A DNA stretch of 64,000 nt from an uncultured bacterium (GCA_949282215.1 CASDPF010000005.1:1-64000); one strand, 5' to 3'. Counted from the stretch's first letter, positions 44,418 to 52,960 are shown. Translations and numbers: made by a program. Notes: generated from the sequence alone by a model not told the origin.

Positions 44418-45117
44418 ATTTCCATGGATAATCATCTTTTATCTCCCAATTATCAAGCATGATAATCGCACCACAACATTGATCTCCCCATTCAGATTTT
44501 CCGCAATCATTATTTATAAGTGTTGTTCTTTTTCTGTTATATCCATATAAAGTGACTTTGCCTGTCTTAAAGCTAAAATTAAATAAAAATATATCTTTCC
44601 CCCTAATATTCGGTCTTTTTAGTCCGTTAACATCTACATACATTAATATGTCTGAAAATTGAACCCCATTGTTGTTAAATGTTATATTTATTACTGGTCC
44701 GTGACTTAATTTTATATATTGAGTATCATAAGTTTGTATTTTTTTATCTGGATTTGAAAGAGTTCCGACATAATCACTATATCCTATCTCTAAAGCAGTA
44801 CCTTTTACAAACTTACCGTGAACATAAGGCAAAAAATATGTGTCAACAAACATTTTAATATTCTCATCAAACGCAGAAGTTCCCATATCAAATGACTCCA
44901 TCCAATAACTTGCATCTTCATGATCAGCTTTTGCACGCTCAAATATTTGTTGAATGAGTGTATATGACGTTTTTAATTGCGTTGCAATAATCTTTTTCTG
45001 ATACTTTGCATTCAGAATCGGAAGCGTCATTGCTGCAACAATACCAATAATACCCAGCGTTATCAACACTTCTGCAAGAGTAAAACCTGTCTTGTGTAAC
45101 AATAATCTTTGTTGCAT
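44416..45117 (-). CDS. type IV prepilin-like protein (copy 3)
   Basis: 233 residues. Leader MQQRLLLHKTG and then FTLAEVLITLGIIGIVAAMT; cleavage after Gly. The globular part has LMYVDVNGLKRPNIRGKDIFLF and ends CGAIIMLDNWEIKDDYPWK, the NW.I.DDYP ending shared with copies 4 and 5. AGGAGG precedes the ATG. Divergent from an XRE-type gene with tandem GTCAC palindromes in the gap. Confidence 0.9.
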   Translation of the reverse strand: MQQRLLLHKTGFTLAEVLITLGIIGIVAAMTLPILNAKYQKKIIATQLKTSYTLIQQIFERAKADHEDASYWMESFDMGTSAFDENIKMFVDTYFLPYVHGKFVKGTALEIGYSDYVGTLSNPDKKIQTYDTQYIKLSHGPVINITFNNNGVQFSDILMYVDVNGLKRPNIRGKDIFLFNFSFKTGKVTLYGYNRKRTTLINNDCGKSEWGDQCCGAIIMLDNWEIKDDYPWK

Positions 45118-45139
45118 ATAGTCCTCCTTATTATATTTA

Positions 45140-45172
45140 TGTCACTATTAGTGACAGTCACCTACAGTAACA
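45140..45172. promoter_or_regulatory. tandem operator between prepilin and HTH gene
   Basis: TGTCAC-TATTA-GTGACA (45140-45156), a perfect dyad, followed at a 16-bp step by AGTCAC-CTACA-GTAACA (imperfect). The placement in the 72-bp divergent gap suggests binding by the adjacent HTH protein. Confidence 0.65.
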
Positions 45173-45189
45173 TATCATAAAATAACTAT

Positions 45190-45447
45190 ATGTGCAAAGA
45201 ATTTAAAAAGGCATTAGGAGAAAATCTCAGAAAAATAAGGCTATGCAAAACTCTCACTCAGGAATACGTGGCTTTAGAATCGGGAATTTCACGTTCACAT
45301 ATTGCAATGATTGAGTCTGGCAAACGGGATGTTACAATAAGCGTATTATTTAAAATTTCAAGAGCAATGAATATCTCGTTAAAAGATTTTTTTGAATTTG
45401 ATAATTTAGATAAATATAAATTTGATATAGAAAAACTTTATGAATAG
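45190..45447 (+). CDS. XRE-family HTH regulator next to prepilin gene
   Basis: 85 residues: GENLRKIRLCKTLTQEYVAL, SGISRSHIAMIESGKRDVTI and LFKISRAMNISLKDFFEF form a Cro/CI HTH domain with little else. Divergent from the prepilin copy 3. The arrangement equals that of 27340/26555, though the operator sequences differ. Confidence 0.9.
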   Translation: MCKEFKKALGENLRKIRLCKTLTQEYVALESGISRSHIAMIESGKRDVTISVLFKISRAMNISLKDFFEFDNLDKYKFDIEKLYE

Positions 45448-45448
45448 A

Positions 45449-46726
45449 TTAAAGAGTATTTAAATAATCAGTTAATTCTTTCATAGAATAAATATTTTGA
45501 ATTACGAAAAAACTCTTCCCTGTTTTTTCTTTTACATAAGAAAGAGTTTTGCCATCCAAAAAGTCTTCACTGTATGGTCTTAGCATAACAGAAGGGATTA
45601 CAACAAAGTCACAGTCTTTATTTTTTAACGATTCAATCAAATCATCGGTAGTAATAAGTCCTGCAACTGTAATATCCTGCCCCCAGTAGTTTGATTTTAC
45701 AGGTACGACTTCTGTTGAAAGATTTTTTACTTTATCAAGTTTCTTACAAACAGTTTCAATAGCTGTTTTAGCAGCAAAAGAGGTTGCAAAAAGAATTTTT
45801 GTAGGTTTCTTTATACTTTTTGGAATTGACAATTTTTTAAAATCTTCAAGCAAAAGTCTTATAGCACCTACACCATCTTCAAGTTGAGAAAAATTTCCGT
45901 AATACTTCGCCTGCGGAATTTCCCGTCCTGCAAGAAGAAAGAATTCATCAGAACAACAAACTTTTTTATATTTAGAAGCTATTTCTAAAGTTTTAACAGC
46001 ACACTCTTTATCTACTTGTTTTAAATATTCTTTTCTAAATTGCGTAACTCCGACAGGCACAATCGCTACAGACAAAACCGTATTTTTTAAATCTGCAAGA
46101 TCAGAAAGCGTTCTTTCAAGTTCCTCACCGTCGTTATACCCGGGACACAAAACAATTTGAGCATGGAATGGAATTTTATTCTTTCTGAACCATTTTAAAT
46201 TTTCCAAAGCCTTACCTGCATTCGGGTTTCTTAACATTTTTACACGTAATTCAGGATTTGTTGTATGGACTGAAACATAAAACGGTCCTAAATGCATTCT
46301 TTGAATGCGTTCTTTATCTTTTTCAGTCAAATTAGTTAAAGTTATATAAGTCCCTTGCAAATAAGAAAGTCTGTAATCATCATCTTTTACATATAAAGTA
46401 TCACGCAAGCCTTTTGGCTGCTGGTCAACAAAGCAAAATATACACTTATTTAAACAAGGTTTTACTCTGTCAAATACAGCACTTTCAAATACTATACCTA
46501 AGTCTTCATCATAATCTTTTTCTAACTCAAAAACCTCAATTTCACCGTTTTTCTTTTTTATTTCAATCGTAATAAAATCACTTTTGCACAAAAAGTTATA
46601 ATCAATCATATCAAGCATAGGAGTATCATCAATGGAAAGTATTTCATCTCCTGCTTCAATTTCTAACTCTTGAGCAATAGAGCCATCTATCACTTTATTA
46701 ACGATTGCACTCATTATCTTTTTCAA
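45449..46726 (-). CDS. DUF512 protein: PDZ-like domain plus radical-SAM-like domain
   Basis: 425 residues. The N-terminal PDZ-like part (IVNKVIDGSIAQELEIEAGDEILSIDDTP, family start) precedes CLNKCIFCFVDQQPKG (about 85-100), a Cx3Cx2C-like cluster motif. YLQGTYITLTNLTEKDKERI and SVHTTNPELRVKMLRNP follow. The family is common in cyanobacteria and clostridia; I know of no settled function. It overlaps the PadR-like gene upstream by 29 bp, so the two are probably coupled. Confidence 0.9.
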   Translation of the reverse strand: MKKIMSAIVNKVIDGSIAQELEIEAGDEILSIDDTPMLDMIDYNFLCKSDFITIEIKKKNGEIEVFELEKDYDEDLGIVFESAVFDRVKPCLNKCIFCFVDQQPKGLRDTLYVKDDDYRLSYLQGTYITLTNLTEKDKERIQRMHLGPFYVSVHTTNPELRVKMLRNPNAGKALENLKWFRKNKIPFHAQIVLCPGYNDGEELERTLSDLADLKNTVLSVAIVPVGVTQFRKEYLKQVDKECAVKTLEIASKYKKVCCSDEFFLLAGREIPQAKYYGNFSQLEDGVGAIRLLLEDFKKLSIPKSIKKPTKILFATSFAAKTAIETVCKKLDKVKNLSTEVVPVKSNYWGQDITVAGLITTDDLIESLKNKDCDFVVIPSVMLRPYSEDFLDGKTLSYVKEKTGKSFFVIQNIYSMKELTDYLNTL

Positions 46727-47222
46727 ATCCTTCTATAATAGTTACCAAATTTGAATACTCGCAAACAGAATTATCTAAAAGTATTTTTTGATAAAAATTT
46801 TTATCAGTATATTCATCGTTCAAAATATTTTCGGCACAAAGCTTAAATTTCAAAGCTTGCGACTTCAAATCAAAAAATAATTGTTTTTTTTCTGCATAAT
46901 CCAAAAATTCTGCACAAGAAAGCTTTATTTTAGCATTAGCAATAAACTGAATAGGATTGTCACTCAGTGGTTCTAAGACTAACTTTTTAAATTCCTGCAT
47001 ACCTTTTTTCGTAATTGAATAATACACAGAAAGCTTCCCGCCATCTGACATCATTTTTCGCGTAGTAATAAAATCATTAAATTCTAATCTTCTCAAAGCT
47101 GGCTTTAATGCACCAAAACTGGGTCTTGTATATACACCGAATTCACTTTCTATTCCTTTTTGGATAGCATACATAGTGAATTCACGTCCAGATACAATAT
47201 ATAAAATTAATAAATCAATCAT
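46698..47222 (-). CDS. PadR-family transcriptional regulator
   Basis: 174 residues from the ATG at 47222 (an open frame continues to 47327 but overlaps the divergent prepilin start). LLILYIVSGREFTMYAIQKGI, FGALKPALRRLEFNDFITTRK and VYYSITKKGMQEF are the PadR winged-helix pattern. The C-terminal half is helical (dimerisation). It overlaps the DUF512 gene, forming one unit. Divergent from the G10-disrupted prepilin; control of either is possible. Confidence 0.85.
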   Translation of the reverse strand: MIDLLILYIVSGREFTMYAIQKGIESEFGVYTRPSFGALKPALRRLEFNDFITTRKMMSDGGKLSVYYSITKKGMQEFKKLVLEPLSDNPIQFIANAKIKLSCAEFLDYAEKKQLFFDLKSQALKFKLCAENILNDEYTDKNFYQKILLDNSVCEYSNLVTIIEGFEKDNECNR

Positions 47223-47292
47223 AAACCAAGAATAGCATAAGATTGAAATAATTTCAAAACTTTGATAAAATGATAAAAAAAGGAGGATACCA

Positions 47293-48175
47293 ATGAAAAA
47301 GTCAATTATAGCTTTAAAAACAGTCATGGGGGGGGGGCAACTCTAGGCAAAATTCAGATATAGCACTAAATTCAGCCAAATTTTTATATACAAAAACTCA
47401 AGGATTTACTTTAGCAGAAACGCTTATAACACTCGGGATTATTGGAATTATTGCAGCAATAACCTTACCTGCATTAATTCACAGTTATCGAAAACAACAA
47501 GTTGAAAATAAACTTAAATCAACTTATGTAATATTAACTCAATTATTTGAGCGTTCACAATTAGATAACGGGAAAATTGACAGTTGGCCAATTTTAAATT
47601 GGGAATCAGGAGAACAAACTAAATTCTATAACAAATATATTATCCCGTATTTAAATGGAGCCAAACAATGTAAAATAAATGATACAAAACGCATTTGCCA
47701 AACCGATATATACTCAGCAGACGGTTCACAACTGCTTGAATCTAAATATAATACTCACTACAAAATTATTTTACCTAATAATGTAAGTTTACAGATATTA
47801 CCACCTAGCCACGTATTTGCAAGTGATTCCGGCGGAGTACGCATGGAAATACGTATTGATTTAAATATCTCATCTGATAAAATACGCCGGGGAATAGACT
47901 ACTTTCAATTTGTCGCATTAAAATCTAATATTAATGATTTTACTTATATTGGTGCAGTTAAACCATACACAAATAACAAACAACACTTATATCTTCCAAA
48001 ATGTGACGTTATAGAAAACAGTGACTTTGTTATGTCTGATGGAACAAGAATTAATGCAAAAAATCTCTGCCTGAATAACATTGATGACAGATACGGATAT
48101 GGAGACATCTACTGTGCTGCACTCATACAATGTAACGGTTGGAAAATCCCTGACAACTACCCTATTAAATTATAG
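47293..48175 (+). pseudogene. prepilin-like gene (copy 4) put out of frame by a G10 tract; probably phase-variable
   Basis: ATG at 47293 with AAGGAGG 7 nt upstream gives MKKSIIALKTVMGGGQL and then stops, because ten G (47328-47337) put the rest in another frame. With nine G the frame runs through to 48175 (about 293 residues). It would read MGGGNSRQNSDIALNSAK, then TKTQGFTLAETLITLGIIG, a perfect prepilin cleavage site and helix. The downstream frame is intact for 275 codons and ends CNGWKIPDNYPIKL like its paralogs, so it is not decaying. The G count sets ON (9 or 12) or OFF (10, 11). This is seen directly; switching is inferred. Confidence 0.85.
47328..47337. repeat. homopolymer tract G10 within the prepilin leader
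   Basis: Ten G starting with the G of the second ATG. One base fewer restores the full prepilin frame. A sequencing or assembly miscount must be excluded. Confidence 0.92.
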
Positions 48176-48187
48176 AAAGATGAAAAA

Positions 48188-48556
48188 TTATTTTATATTC
48201 AAAAACCTTAAAAAACTACGAATGCTTCCTGCCTTATCATGGCTGTGAGGAATACTTTTTTCCGAATAATATTTTTCATAATTTCTGATAATATTATCAG
48301 GTAAACTCTCACTTTTTTCTAAAGTTTGAGAAATCATCTCAAGATAATCATCCTGTTCTTCCCGATAGAGAATATCACGCCTTCTTAAATCCTCGTCAGC
48401 CTCATAATGCACAAGAGCATGATAAGCTGCCTCAAGACTCTTATCACCGCTATCAAACGGAAAATTTCTAACAGCCTCCCCCACAGTAATCGCTCCTATT
48501 AAAACTTTTCGTATTAATAAAGCAACATACTCTCTTTTATTAAATTCACCATCCAT
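48188..48556 (-). CDS. hypothetical protein paired with BlaI-type repressor
   Basis: 122 residues, soluble and charged (FNKREYVALLIRKVLIGAITVGEAVRNF; EEQDDYLEMISQTLEKSE). No family recognised. It starts 1 bp after the end of the BlaI-like gene, so the two are coupled. The usual partner of BlaI, the BlaR1 sensor protease, is absent. Confidence 0.7.
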   Translation of the reverse strand: MDGEFNKREYVALLIRKVLIGAITVGEAVRNFPFDSGDKSLEAAYHALVHYEADEDLRRRDILYREEQDDYLEMISQTLEKSESLPDNIIRNYEKYYSEKSIPHSHDKAGSIRSFLRFLNIK

Positions 48557-48557
48557 A

Positions 48558-48896
48558 TTATTTTACTAAATCAAATTCTTTTTCTACAAATCTAATCAAG
48601 CTTACGTAATCTGAATCAAAAAATTGTGCTGCAAGCTCTTTTACAGAATCGACAGCCATTTCACGTCTATTCATGGTAGCTTTGTAGAAGAATTTTTTAC
48701 CAACCTTGTAACGGACAAGAATGCATTTTACAGTAAGCCTGTCCATGACAGTTTTTATAGTTGTATAAGCACGTTCGACACCATTTTCGGATAAGTCTTC
48801 AACAACATCTTGAATAGAAATATCTCTATCTTCATATTCATCTGTCATTCTCCAAATTGAGTTTAAAATATCAATTTCTAACTTACCGCACACCAT
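48558..48896 (-). CDS. BlaI/MecI/CopY-family repressor
   Basis: 112 residues. Winged-helix domain: KLEIDILNSIWRMTDEYEDR, RAYTTIKTVMDRLTVKCIL and FFYKATMNRREM match the penicillinase-repressor family. The C-terminal part (SVKELAAQFFDSDYVSLIRFVE) is the dimerisation helix. Target genes unknown. Confidence 0.88.
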   Translation of the reverse strand: MVCGKLEIDILNSIWRMTDEYEDRDISIQDVVEDLSENGVERAYTTIKTVMDRLTVKCILVRYKVGKKFFYKATMNRREMAVDSVKELAAQFFDSDYVSLIRFVEKEFDLVK

Positions 48897-48979
48897 ACAA
48901 TTCCTCTACTTTCTTTTTCTAACTAATTACTAACATTGTAACATAAAATTTCTGAAATGCAAGCTAATACAAAGTATTA

Positions 48980-50137
48980 TTACAATTCCATTTCCAAAAC
49001 ATCCGGAACCTTTTTAAAATTATTTTTTTTACTTCTGACTTTATCATTTTTTTTCTTAGTTTTAGCTGAAACTTTTCTATAAGCATTGTCTATAGAAATT
49101 TTTGATAACGGTTTTTTAGTGCGTCTGTCATAGAATGTAAGCCAAAACTTACGATTAATATTATCGACAGCAAATGAAATATGGCCTACTACCTTATCTC
49201 CGGGCTTAATCTGCTTGAACATAAGCTTTGTATCCCCGAAAATTGAAGGTCTGAACACTGCATTGTAATCGTTTACAAGAGCCAAATCCAACCCCGAGAA
49301 TGTTTTATCTGACATATTTGTAATCATTATTGTTAAAGTAATCGTATTAGCTTCACCGAATGGATCTTCCTCATGCTTAATATCACTTATCATAATATCC
49401 AACCCGGGATAAAACATTTCATGCTGCATAAGAGCAGTTTCACGATATACGGGCAGTGTTACAGAAGTATTAACTTTAACTTTTATCTCATCTCCCGGTG
49501 CAATAAGAACATCATGTCCTTTTCTCATAAGTGCAGCACCAAGTCCGATTGCCCCCCCTAATGCAGCACCGCCAGCCAGAGTATAACCCTGTGATGCAAT
49601 TGCAGCTTCAATTCCAAGCCAATTAAGGGCTAAAAAACCTCCGACAGCACCGCCTGCTACAGTATATCCCAAATCTTGCATAACAATTTTGGAAGTTTGG
49701 ACTACAGGATTTAACTTCGTAGACATTCTACCCTCTATAGGAATTTCTCTCCCATCAGGAGTAATTAAATAATCGAAATCCAAAGAAATCTGAGCAGGAC
49801 GTCCTAATCTTTTAGCAGCCTCAGTCTGAGAAATTCTACCATGAGCGATAGTTCCTTTTGGAATTATAACTCCGGAATCTCCTTCTACATCATTAACAAC
49901 TTCCGCAAAAAACTCATCCCCTTCTATATTAATATTAGAATCAAGCACTTGTGATACAGTCATATGAATTACATCAGAACGTTCAAGAGTCTCTACCTGA
50001 CCGGTAAACAATTCATCCTGAAGCTTTTGAAGCTGGTCAGTTTTCTCCGCATGTCCCTCAAATACCGGATCTGCATATACAAGGTTATTCATTGCTAAAA
50101 AAGCTGTTAATAAAAATAAAGCTATTCCCTTTTTCAT
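48980..50137 (-). CDS. secreted/envelope protein with Gly-rich membrane segment
   Basis: 385 residues from the ATG at 50137. Signal peptide KKGIALFLLTAFLAMNNLVYA. A domain with VIIPKGTIAHGRISQTEAAKRLGRP and ITPDGREIPIEG resembles part of the 36520 protein. A Gly/Ala-rich hydrophobic region (AGGAVGGFLALNWLGIEAA and AGGAALGGAIGLGAAL) lies near 175-215, and a beta-rich part near 220-350. Basic C-terminus (KTKKKNDKVRSKK). Function unknown. TATAAT ends 6 bp before the ATG, so the mRNA may be leaderless. Confidence 0.75.
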   Translation of the reverse strand: MKKGIALFLLTAFLAMNNLVYADPVFEGHAEKTDQLQKLQDELFTGQVETLERSDVIHMTVSQVLDSNINIEGDEFFAEVVNDVEGDSGVIIPKGTIAHGRISQTEAAKRLGRPAQISLDFDYLITPDGREIPIEGRMSTKLNPVVQTSKIVMQDLGYTVAGGAVGGFLALNWLGIEAAIASQGYTLAGGAALGGAIGLGAALMRKGHDVLIAPGDEIKVKVNTSVTLPVYRETALMQHEMFYPGLDIMISDIKHEEDPFGEANTITLTIMITNMSDKTFSGLDLALVNDYNAVFRPSIFGDTKLMFKQIKPGDKVVGHISFAVDNINRKFWLTFYDRRTKKPLSKISIDNAYRKVSAKTKKKNDKVRSKKNNFKKVPDVLEMEL

Positions 50138-50143
50138 AACAGC

Positions 50144-50174
50144 ATTATACAACACATAAAAAACTTTGGTACAA
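50144..50174 (-). promoter_or_regulatory. promoter of the envelope protein gene, possibly leaderless
   Basis: TTGTAC (50174-50169), a 19-bp spacer and TATAAT (50149-50144). The expected start site falls at or next to the ATG at 50137. Confidence 0.5.
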
Positions 50175-50229
50175 ATTTACAATTTTGATATTTTATAATA
50201 TTCTTATAGAAAATAATAGGAGAATAATT

Positions 50230-50529
50230 ATGGAGCAGCAAAAACGTTGGTACGATATTGATCCTGTAGTAAGCAGAGCTGTAGCGGTTTGGGAAACCGC
50301 ACCGGAAGATTTACAAACATTATGTGCTGAATACGTAATTGATAAACTTAAAGACATTGATTTCAAAATGAGTTTGGAAGAACAATACCAATATATTTTA
50401 AGACGCTGGTATGACAAGAATATAAAAGTATCTCATGCCATGGAATACCTAAAACATGCACCGGAAGATTTACGACATGAACTGGCTCTTGATATAATTG
50501 AACACATTGAAAAAAATATCGAAAATTAA
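50230..50529 (+). CDS. small hypothetical protein with repeated APEDL motif
   Basis: 99 residues from the ATG at 50230 (TAGGAG 8 nt upstream). It contains two related halves: AVAVWETAPEDLQTLCAEYVID and AMEYLKHAPEDLRHELALDIIE, suggesting an internal duplication of a helical unit. No family recognised. Soluble. Confidence 0.72.
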   Translation: MEQQKRWYDIDPVVSRAVAVWETAPEDLQTLCAEYVIDKLKDIDFKMSLEEQYQYILRRWYDKNIKVSHAMEYLKHAPEDLRHELALDIIEHIEKNIEN

Positions 50530-50533
50530 CTTT

Positions 50534-50676
50534 TTACCAGTAACATCCGCCTTCAACTTTTTCGGCACCTTTCGGACGTTCACTTTCAAGAGGTCGAGTC
50601 CAATATTCATTATAGAAAGAATTTTCAAGTATATTGTCCCATCTGGAACCCTTTATACCAAAGAGTAATTGGGTCG
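50534..50676 (-). other. out-of-frame C-terminal coding part of the frameshifted glycosyltransferase
   Basis: In the +1 frame this DNA encodes ATQLLFGIKGSRWDNILENS and NEYWTRPLESERPKGAEKVE, stopping at TAA (50536-50534). It aligns with the end of the paralog at 51514. No stop codon interrupts it. Confidence 0.8.
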
Positions 50677-51462
50677 CCCCCCCCCGTGAATTGCTTGTCT
50701 TCCAAGTCCTTTTATGTATTGAGCCAAAAATATTCCATACGCACCTGCCCCTATTAATGCAATATCAAAATTTAAATTTTTTATTTTGGATTTCATATCA
50801 TTTAGTGCATCAAACCAAGTTTCGTAAGGTAAATCGTTTTTATTATCAGCAATACTCTGCACCGGTTTCATTGTAATAAGTTCAAATTCAGGCAATATAT
50901 CAGGATTAGCAAATAATTTTTCACGTTTTCTATATTGTTCTTGAATAGATTGTTCAAACGGATGGATTACTAGAACTTTTTTACCGCGTAATGCTCTCGA
51001 CCAAGGACGATTAAACCAAATTGGACAAATAGAGTTTAAATGCACCAGTTTAGCCGAATCTTTCAGATATCTGGTACACATTTCTTCTTCAAAAGGCCGA
51101 AACCAGCATCCAAGAATATCTATATCTCTTGTAATTGATATCATTTCGCAGGCAAACTTATTCAAATTATAATCATCAGTTGGGAAAAAGCCTGATAATG
51201 TTGACATTATATAACGCTGATTTTTGCTATAGCGTGTATTGTGATATCTATGTTCAAAGAACTGACGAACCGTATTCAATTCAGTACTTCCAAACCTACA
51301 AATTAAACAAGGCTCACCTGAGACTAGTTTTTCATAAATCAAATCCTGCGAATCATCTTTCAAATAAATAAATTTATCACCATAATAATCTTTGTGCAGT
51401 TGAGAAGCGTCTCTACCCCTAAAACGGTTAATTAAATTTTGAACAAACTTAACCCTTACCAT
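50653..51462 (-). CDS. GT-D-like glycosyltransferase, C-terminus lost by frameshift at G9 tract
   Basis: 269 residues as read. CRFGSTELNTVRQFF, NRPWSRALRGKKVLVIHPFEQS and DIALIGAGAYGIFLAQYIK resemble GT-D-fold (DUF1792-type) glycosyltransferases. It is a clear paralog of the gene at 51514. The frame breaks at nine G (50685-50677 on the minus strand), giving the wrong tail RPNYSLV. With ten G the frame would continue as GGGATQLLFGIKGSRWD and reach TYWTRP-like and CYW ends at 50534 (309 residues), closely matching the paralog's GGATQLLFGISGKRWD and MAYW end. The lost 40 residues are thus conserved and still intact. Phase-variable expression is likely. Confidence 0.85.
   Translation of the reverse strand: MVRVKFVQNLINRFRGRDASQLHKDYYGDKFIYLKDDSQDLIYEKLVSGEPCLICRFGSTELNTVRQFFEHRYHNTRYSKNQRYIMSTLSGFFPTDDYNLNKFACEMISITRDIDILGCWFRPFEEEMCTRYLKDSAKLVHLNSICPIWFNRPWSRALRGKKVLVIHPFEQSIQEQYRKREKLFANPDILPEFELITMKPVQSIADNKNDLPYETWFDALNDMKSKIKNLNFDIALIGAGAYGIFLAQYIKGLGRQAIHGGGRPNYSLV
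50677..50685. repeat. homopolymer tract C9 (G9 on minus strand) in glycosyltransferase gene
   Basis: The nine G encode the Gly-Gly-Gly of a conserved GGATQLLFG motif; the paralog uses GGAGGGGCAACT here without a long run. Ten (or seven) G restore the frame. Confidence 0.92.
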
Positions 51463-51513
51463 TCTTCCTCCAAAATAATAGTTATAAATTTATTTTAACA
51501 GAAACAAATCTAA

Positions 51514-52458
51514 TTACCAGTAAGCCATTGTTCCGTTTTCAAAAAGTTCAACACCATCAGGCGTTTCTCTGACTGATGGTCTTGTCCAATACTGATTATA
51601 ATATCCACCAAAGCATGGATCCCACCTTTTACCGCTAATTCCAAACAAAAGCTGAGTTGCCCCTCCCATATGAACGGCTTTTTTACCGATTGATTTTGCA
51701 TATTGTGCTAAAAACATACCGTAAGCTCCTGCTCCGATAATCGCAATATCAAAATCAATATTTTTAATATCTTCTTTCATTACATCCAAAGCTTCAAACC
51801 AAGTCTTATAAGCCAATTTCTTTTTACTATACCCGATACCTTGAACAGGTCTGTATGTTATCAATTCAAATTCAGGTAATACGTCAGGATTTTTGAACAG
51901 CAATTCCCGCTTAGAATATTGCTTTCTTATAGTTTCATCAAAAGGGTTTATAACCAAAACCTTTTTCCCACTTAATGCCATTGTCCAAGGTCTTTCATAA
52001 AAGAACGGATAAGATATAACATCAATATCAACCAGCTCTGCATTAATTGAATATTTTTTAGCTGCAAAAAGCTCATATCTTTCAGACCGGCATGCCTGTA
52101 CATCAATATATTTTAAAATCTCCAACTGTTCACAGGCAAATCTGGTCATTTGATAATCTTCTGCAGGGAAAAAACCTGCAGTATTAGAAAATAAAGCCTT
52201 GTGCCACCTGTTATATTTCGGAAGCTTTCCCTTAGCTTCAAGCATTATACGCATAGTATCCAACTCTAATGTTCCGAACCTGCATATCATCTCAGGCTTA
52301 GGTGACAGAATATGCTTTTTTATAATATCCGATGCATCCTGACCTTTATAAAAAAACTTATTTCCAACTGTTGAAACATTTATAACCTTATGCGGGTCAA
52401 TCCAATCTTTTTTACCCCTAAACATATCCACAATATTTTGGACACTTTTAAATTGCAT
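51514..52458 (-). CDS. GT-D-like glycosyltransferase, intact paralog
   Basis: 314 residues. MICRFGTLELDTMRIML, FFPAEDYQMTRFACEQLEIL, ERPWTMALSGKKVLVINPFDE, DIAIIGAGAYGMFLAQYAKSIGKKAVHMGG (key DIAIIGAGAYG), then ATQLLFGISGKRWDPCFGG and a C-terminus ENGTMAYW. No membrane segment. Probably adds sugar to a cell-surface glycan or protein; the donor and acceptor are unknown. AGGAGG precedes the ATG. It is 51 bp upstream of its frameshifted paralog, a tandem duplication. Confidence 0.82.
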   Translation of the reverse strand: MQFKSVQNIVDMFRGKKDWIDPHKVINVSTVGNKFFYKGQDASDIIKKHILSPKPEMICRFGTLELDTMRIMLEAKGKLPKYNRWHKALFSNTAGFFPAEDYQMTRFACEQLEILKYIDVQACRSERYELFAAKKYSINAELVDIDVISYPFFYERPWTMALSGKKVLVINPFDETIRKQYSKRELLFKNPDVLPEFELITYRPVQGIGYSKKKLAYKTWFEALDVMKEDIKNIDFDIAIIGAGAYGMFLAQYAKSIGKKAVHMGGATQLLFGISGKRWDPCFGGYYNQYWTRPSVRETPDGVELFENGTMAYW

Positions 52459-52588
52459 GTTTTCCTCCTCTGCCTATAAATAGAGTATAAAATGTATAAT
52501 GTAAAATTACACGTTAACTATTAAAAATATCTCCATATGGCTATATTTTTGTATCATTTCTTAACATTTAGCCAATAAAAACAAAATA

Positions 52589-52948
52589 ATGTTTAATTAT
52601 AGTATGACAGATGAAATTAATAAAAAAGTAACAAATATATTTTCAAGGCATAATAAAGACTTACCACCTGCAACTAAGGAAAAGGTCAAATTCTATGCCG
52701 GATTTAATTATGTCAGGATTGACAAAGATGCGAACGGAAACAAATTCAATTCTGAATTGTTACTGAAATATGCTAACGGATGTCATTACATAGTGAGAGT
52801 TATGCGGGAGTACAAAGGTGAGACCGTATTATACAATTACGATGTACCGAATAATGATTTATTTAAATTTATAAAATCTTTTGAAGAAAATACTCTTGAT
52901 GGGAAAATTATAGAAATTGAAAAATATTTTCCCGATGAATTAGCTTAA
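52589..52948 (+). CDS. small hypothetical protein upstream of radical SAM gene
   Basis: 119 residues (a second ATG at 52604 gives MTDEINKKVTNIF and may be the real start). Soluble: YVRIDKDANGNKFNSELLLKYANGCHY; ends KYFPDELA. No family recognised and no clear Shine-Dalgarno. It lies 12 bp before the radical SAM gene and is probably its operon leader gene. Confidence 0.65.
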   Translation: MFNYSMTDEINKKVTNIFSRHNKDLPPATKEKVKFYAGFNYVRIDKDANGNKFNSELLLKYANGCHYIVRVMREYKGETVLYNYDVPNNDLFKFIKSFEENTLDGKIIEIEKYFPDELA

Positions 52949-52960
52949 CGGAAAATAAAA

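Noticed and set aside
47843-48175. Separate 110-residue gene starting at an internal ATG
   Set aside because: It is the C-terminal part of the prepilin gene that begins at 47293; the open frame continues upstream to the G10 tract.
49552-49558. C7 run as a fourth contingency tract
   Set aside because: It has only seven bases and lies in frame within a Gly/Ala-rich region of an intact gene.
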